A stretch of DNA of 64,000 nt. Origin: Batkoa obscura. Taxonomy: Eukaryota > Entomophthoromycota > Entomophthoromycetes > Entomophthorales > Batkoaceae. The notes under the pieces were generated by a model. It saw only the letters and a program-made list of their open reading frames with translations, searched no databases and was not told the DNA's origin. The position numbers were made by a program, and so were the translations under genes. Position 1 is the stretch's first letter. Every line of letters begins with the position of its first letter. Where the stretch lies: positions 1,240,001-1,304,000 of the forward strand of contig JASVEC010000001.1 of the NCBI GenBank assembly GCA_030770535.1, given 5' to 3'. Of this stretch, positions 62,401 to 64,000 are shown piece after piece.

Positions 62401-62680
62401 TTGGATTTGCTAACTGAGATTCAATAACCCCATAATCAATTACAATTTAACAGTAGGTACGAATGAATATTTCTTAATTCATAATTTGTAGGCCAATTAA
62501 AAAGTTGCCTGAAAAGTGTATAAAATGAAGACAAAATAACTTAATCACATTTAAAAAATTTCAAATTTTTAATTAATTTCAATTAACGATTGCTTTCATC
62601 AAATTTATTAAAACGCATTTTTCTCCACATCAACAATCTCGATTAATTTATATGAACTTTAGTTCATTTATTATATTTCA
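59436..62680. other. 3.2-kb gene-poor region
   Basis: No gene, RNA or repeat seen other than the M1 element at 59950 and small hairpins such as AGCTAAATAG/CTATTTAGCT near 61671-61696. TTGGTATATA duplicates near 62120. Confidence 0.5.
59950..60047 (+). mobile_element. short inverted-repeat element (MITE-like), family M1, full copy
   Basis: Ninety-eight bases, GAGGGTGTTTTTTTGG to AAAATACATCCCC, with AAAT on both sides (59946-59949 and 60048-60051). This is the cleanest plus-strand copy and can serve as family reference. Its minus-strand frame is VFKDFTNNLSTQIALKKWKK then stop. Confidence 0.9.
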
Positions 62681-63703
62681 ATGTCAATCACTCAATTTTT
62701 AGAATCTAAAAGATTAGTAGCTTACAATGAAGCATACTTCAACTACTCATTAATAGATGAAGCCTTAAACAATTTATATGTCATTGAAAGAGAGAAAGCA
62801 TATGGTTTTAACTTCACAATAAAACATCCAAGTGAAACTGGGGATAAATATGAAGTTATACCGGCTATTTCAAATCAATCATTTAAAGATGAATATCAAA
62901 GTTTTCTCAACTTATTACAATGTGAATTAAACAGAGTCGATAGTTGTTTACAGTATTTAATTGATCAAATTAAAGTGGAATTAAACAATTTAAAACAAGA
63001 ATACGTAACTACTAACTCTTCTTACTATTTTACTTTCAATCAGTTTTGGACTGCAACTGTTAACAACTGGTTTGGAGAAGAAGAGAGTGGGTTCGATGAG
63101 TCTAGAGGAACTATCAAACAAAAAATAAAATCGATCGAAAAGCAATTAAGAATTATTAAAGATGACTTGATACCACTTAATAAGTTTGCGCTTTCCAAAA
63201 TACTTAAAAAGAAAGCTAATTTAGTTGAAAAGTCACATTATAGCCATCTTTTACTTGAAGTAGAAACTGGCATTGAGTTAGAGCCTCCTGCATCCCTCTT
63301 TCCTATTATGGGCAAAAATAATCGCTGGAATTTCAGCTCTGACTCTATTGAGTGTGAACATAAAATCGGTTGCTTTAAATCATTCCAAAATTATCAAATA
63401 CAAAAACCTTCTCTAAACGAGCTTTTAAACAAAAATCGTAACTTTTTATCCAAAAGTATACAAAATCCAACGACCCAAGAGCTTTTTCATTCAAGTCCTT
63501 TGTCCTTAGGAAGCAGTAGTAGCTCCTTCTCAGATTCTTCAATATCGTCCACTTTCAGTAACGATGATATTGTAAGAAACAGTAGCTTTTGGCATTTTTT
63601 ACCAAAACAAGTTGGCATGTTACTACTTGAAATTAAAACGATCAAAAAATCGTTTTGTTGTACAGAAACTAGAAATCGTTTAATAAGAGACGTACCCTAC
63701 TAA
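62681..63703 (+). CDS. SPX-domain protein without a recognisable partner domain
   Basis: Single exon, 340 residues. An SPX-like domain (binds inositol pyrophosphates and reports phosphate status) seems to fill about residues 1-200: AYNEAYFNYSLIDEALNNL as first helix pair, FKDEYQSFLNLLQCELNRVDSCLQYLIDQIKVEL as the long coiled helix, and DLIPLNKFALSKILKKKANL as the signature Lys-rich helix (consensus RxLxxxxFxKILKKxDK). The remainder is low-complexity Ser/Phe/Asn sequence ending RNRLIRDVPY; no EXS, VTC, RING, MFS or GDPD domain follows. It may be a stand-alone regulator or a fragment of a larger gene. SPX assignment is moderate, based on pattern only. Confidence 0.6.
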   Translation: MSITQFLESKRLVAYNEAYFNYSLIDEALNNLYVIEREKAYGFNFTIKHPSETGDKYEVIPAISNQSFKDEYQSFLNLLQCELNRVDSCLQYLIDQIKVELNNLKQEYVTTNSSYYFTFNQFWTATVNNWFGEEESGFDESRGTIKQKIKSIEKQLRIIKDDLIPLNKFALSKILKKKANLVEKSHYSHLLLEVETGIELEPPASLFPIMGKNNRWNFSSDSIECEHKIGCFKSFQNYQIQKPSLNELLNKNRNFLSKSIQNPTTQELFHSSPLSLGSSSSSFSDSSISSTFSNDDIVRNSSFWHFLPKQVGMLLLEIKTIKKSFCCTETRNRLIRDVPY

Positions 63704-64000
63704 CCACCTTTATTATCTATCTATCTAATAAATTATTTAAATCTTATGATTACTTATTCTTTTAAATCTAGAACTTTTTAAACTGCATTATGTTTTTTTT
63801 AGTATGGTTCATTTTGCTTTTACAATTTTAAAACTTGTCTGAGGTTATAATGTGTATAAAATAAAAGTGCGTAATGATTGCAAGTAGTGTATAATTTTAA
63901 AATATTATAAACGTACACTGGAGTTATAATTTGATATACTTATTTATATACTTATTTATATAAAGGTATTTATTCACTATACGAACAATTTAATAATCAC
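63704..64000. other. 3' flank, AT-rich
   Basis: Nothing recognised; short tandem ATACTTATTTAT near 63936-63961. Confidence 0.4.

Overview
The window is strongly AT-rich nuclear eukaryotic DNA. Genes are cut by many short (about 46-65 bp) GT-AG introns, most with a GTAAGT/GTAATT-like donor and a TTTAG/AATAG acceptor. The gene set is fungal: UNC93-like permeases with a CPGMFNALNGMGGGGQ-type motif, an Opy2-like Cys-rich membrane anchor pair, a Pst2/WrbA flavoprotein, HRD3, RPN6, GET3 and MPP10. A phenylalanine hydroxylase gene, which most Dikarya lack, together with the base composition and short introns, suggests an early-diverging fungus, perhaps a Conidiobolus-like entomophthoralean. P450, phenylalanine hydroxylase and a predicted mitochondrial protein argue against the equally AT-rich anaerobic gut fungi. 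The organism assignment is inference.

Layout. 1-8 kb, all minus strand: SMC5 (3' end off the left edge), a small coiled-coil protein, and HRD3/SEL1L. 8-12.8 kb: gene-poor, with an ORF remnant stopped by a short inverted-repeat element. 12.8-14.3 kb: a cytochrome P450. 15.4-19.3 kb: two almost identical copies of a secreted I78-type peptidase-inhibitor gene beside a Tim44-like mitochondrial gene, with hairpin elements between. 20.2-26.5 kb: an FCP1/NIF-type phosphatase and two Opy2-like membrane proteins. 28.1-28.8 kb: a Pst2/WrbA-type flavodoxin-fold quinone reductase. 30.3-39.8 kb: two UNC93-like transporter paralogues flanking an insertion-rich region with two identical tRNA-Thr(AGT) genes, many copies of a ~98-bp element, and LTR fossils.

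40.7-63.7 kb is denser and mostly housekeeping: RPN6 (proteasome lid), an aldo/keto reductase, phenylalanine 4-hydroxylase, RCL1, a coiled-coil protein reminiscent of INO80E, CCT3, a drug/metabolite-type transporter, GET3, MPP10 and an SPX-domain protein. RCL1 and MPP10 both act in the small-subunit processome. HRD3, RPN6, CCT3 and GET3 all serve protein quality control or targeting, but nothing shows they are co-regulated.

The most unusual signals are: the I78 cassette whose 723-bp core is almost invariant (one difference seen) while its duplicated flank has decayed; the short element family with 4-bp target duplications and a shared ~20-codon frame; an LTR fossil nested inside one of those elements, so that both target duplications can still be read; a perfect 51-bp inverted repeat element; and a GC-rich foldable patch upstream of RPN6.
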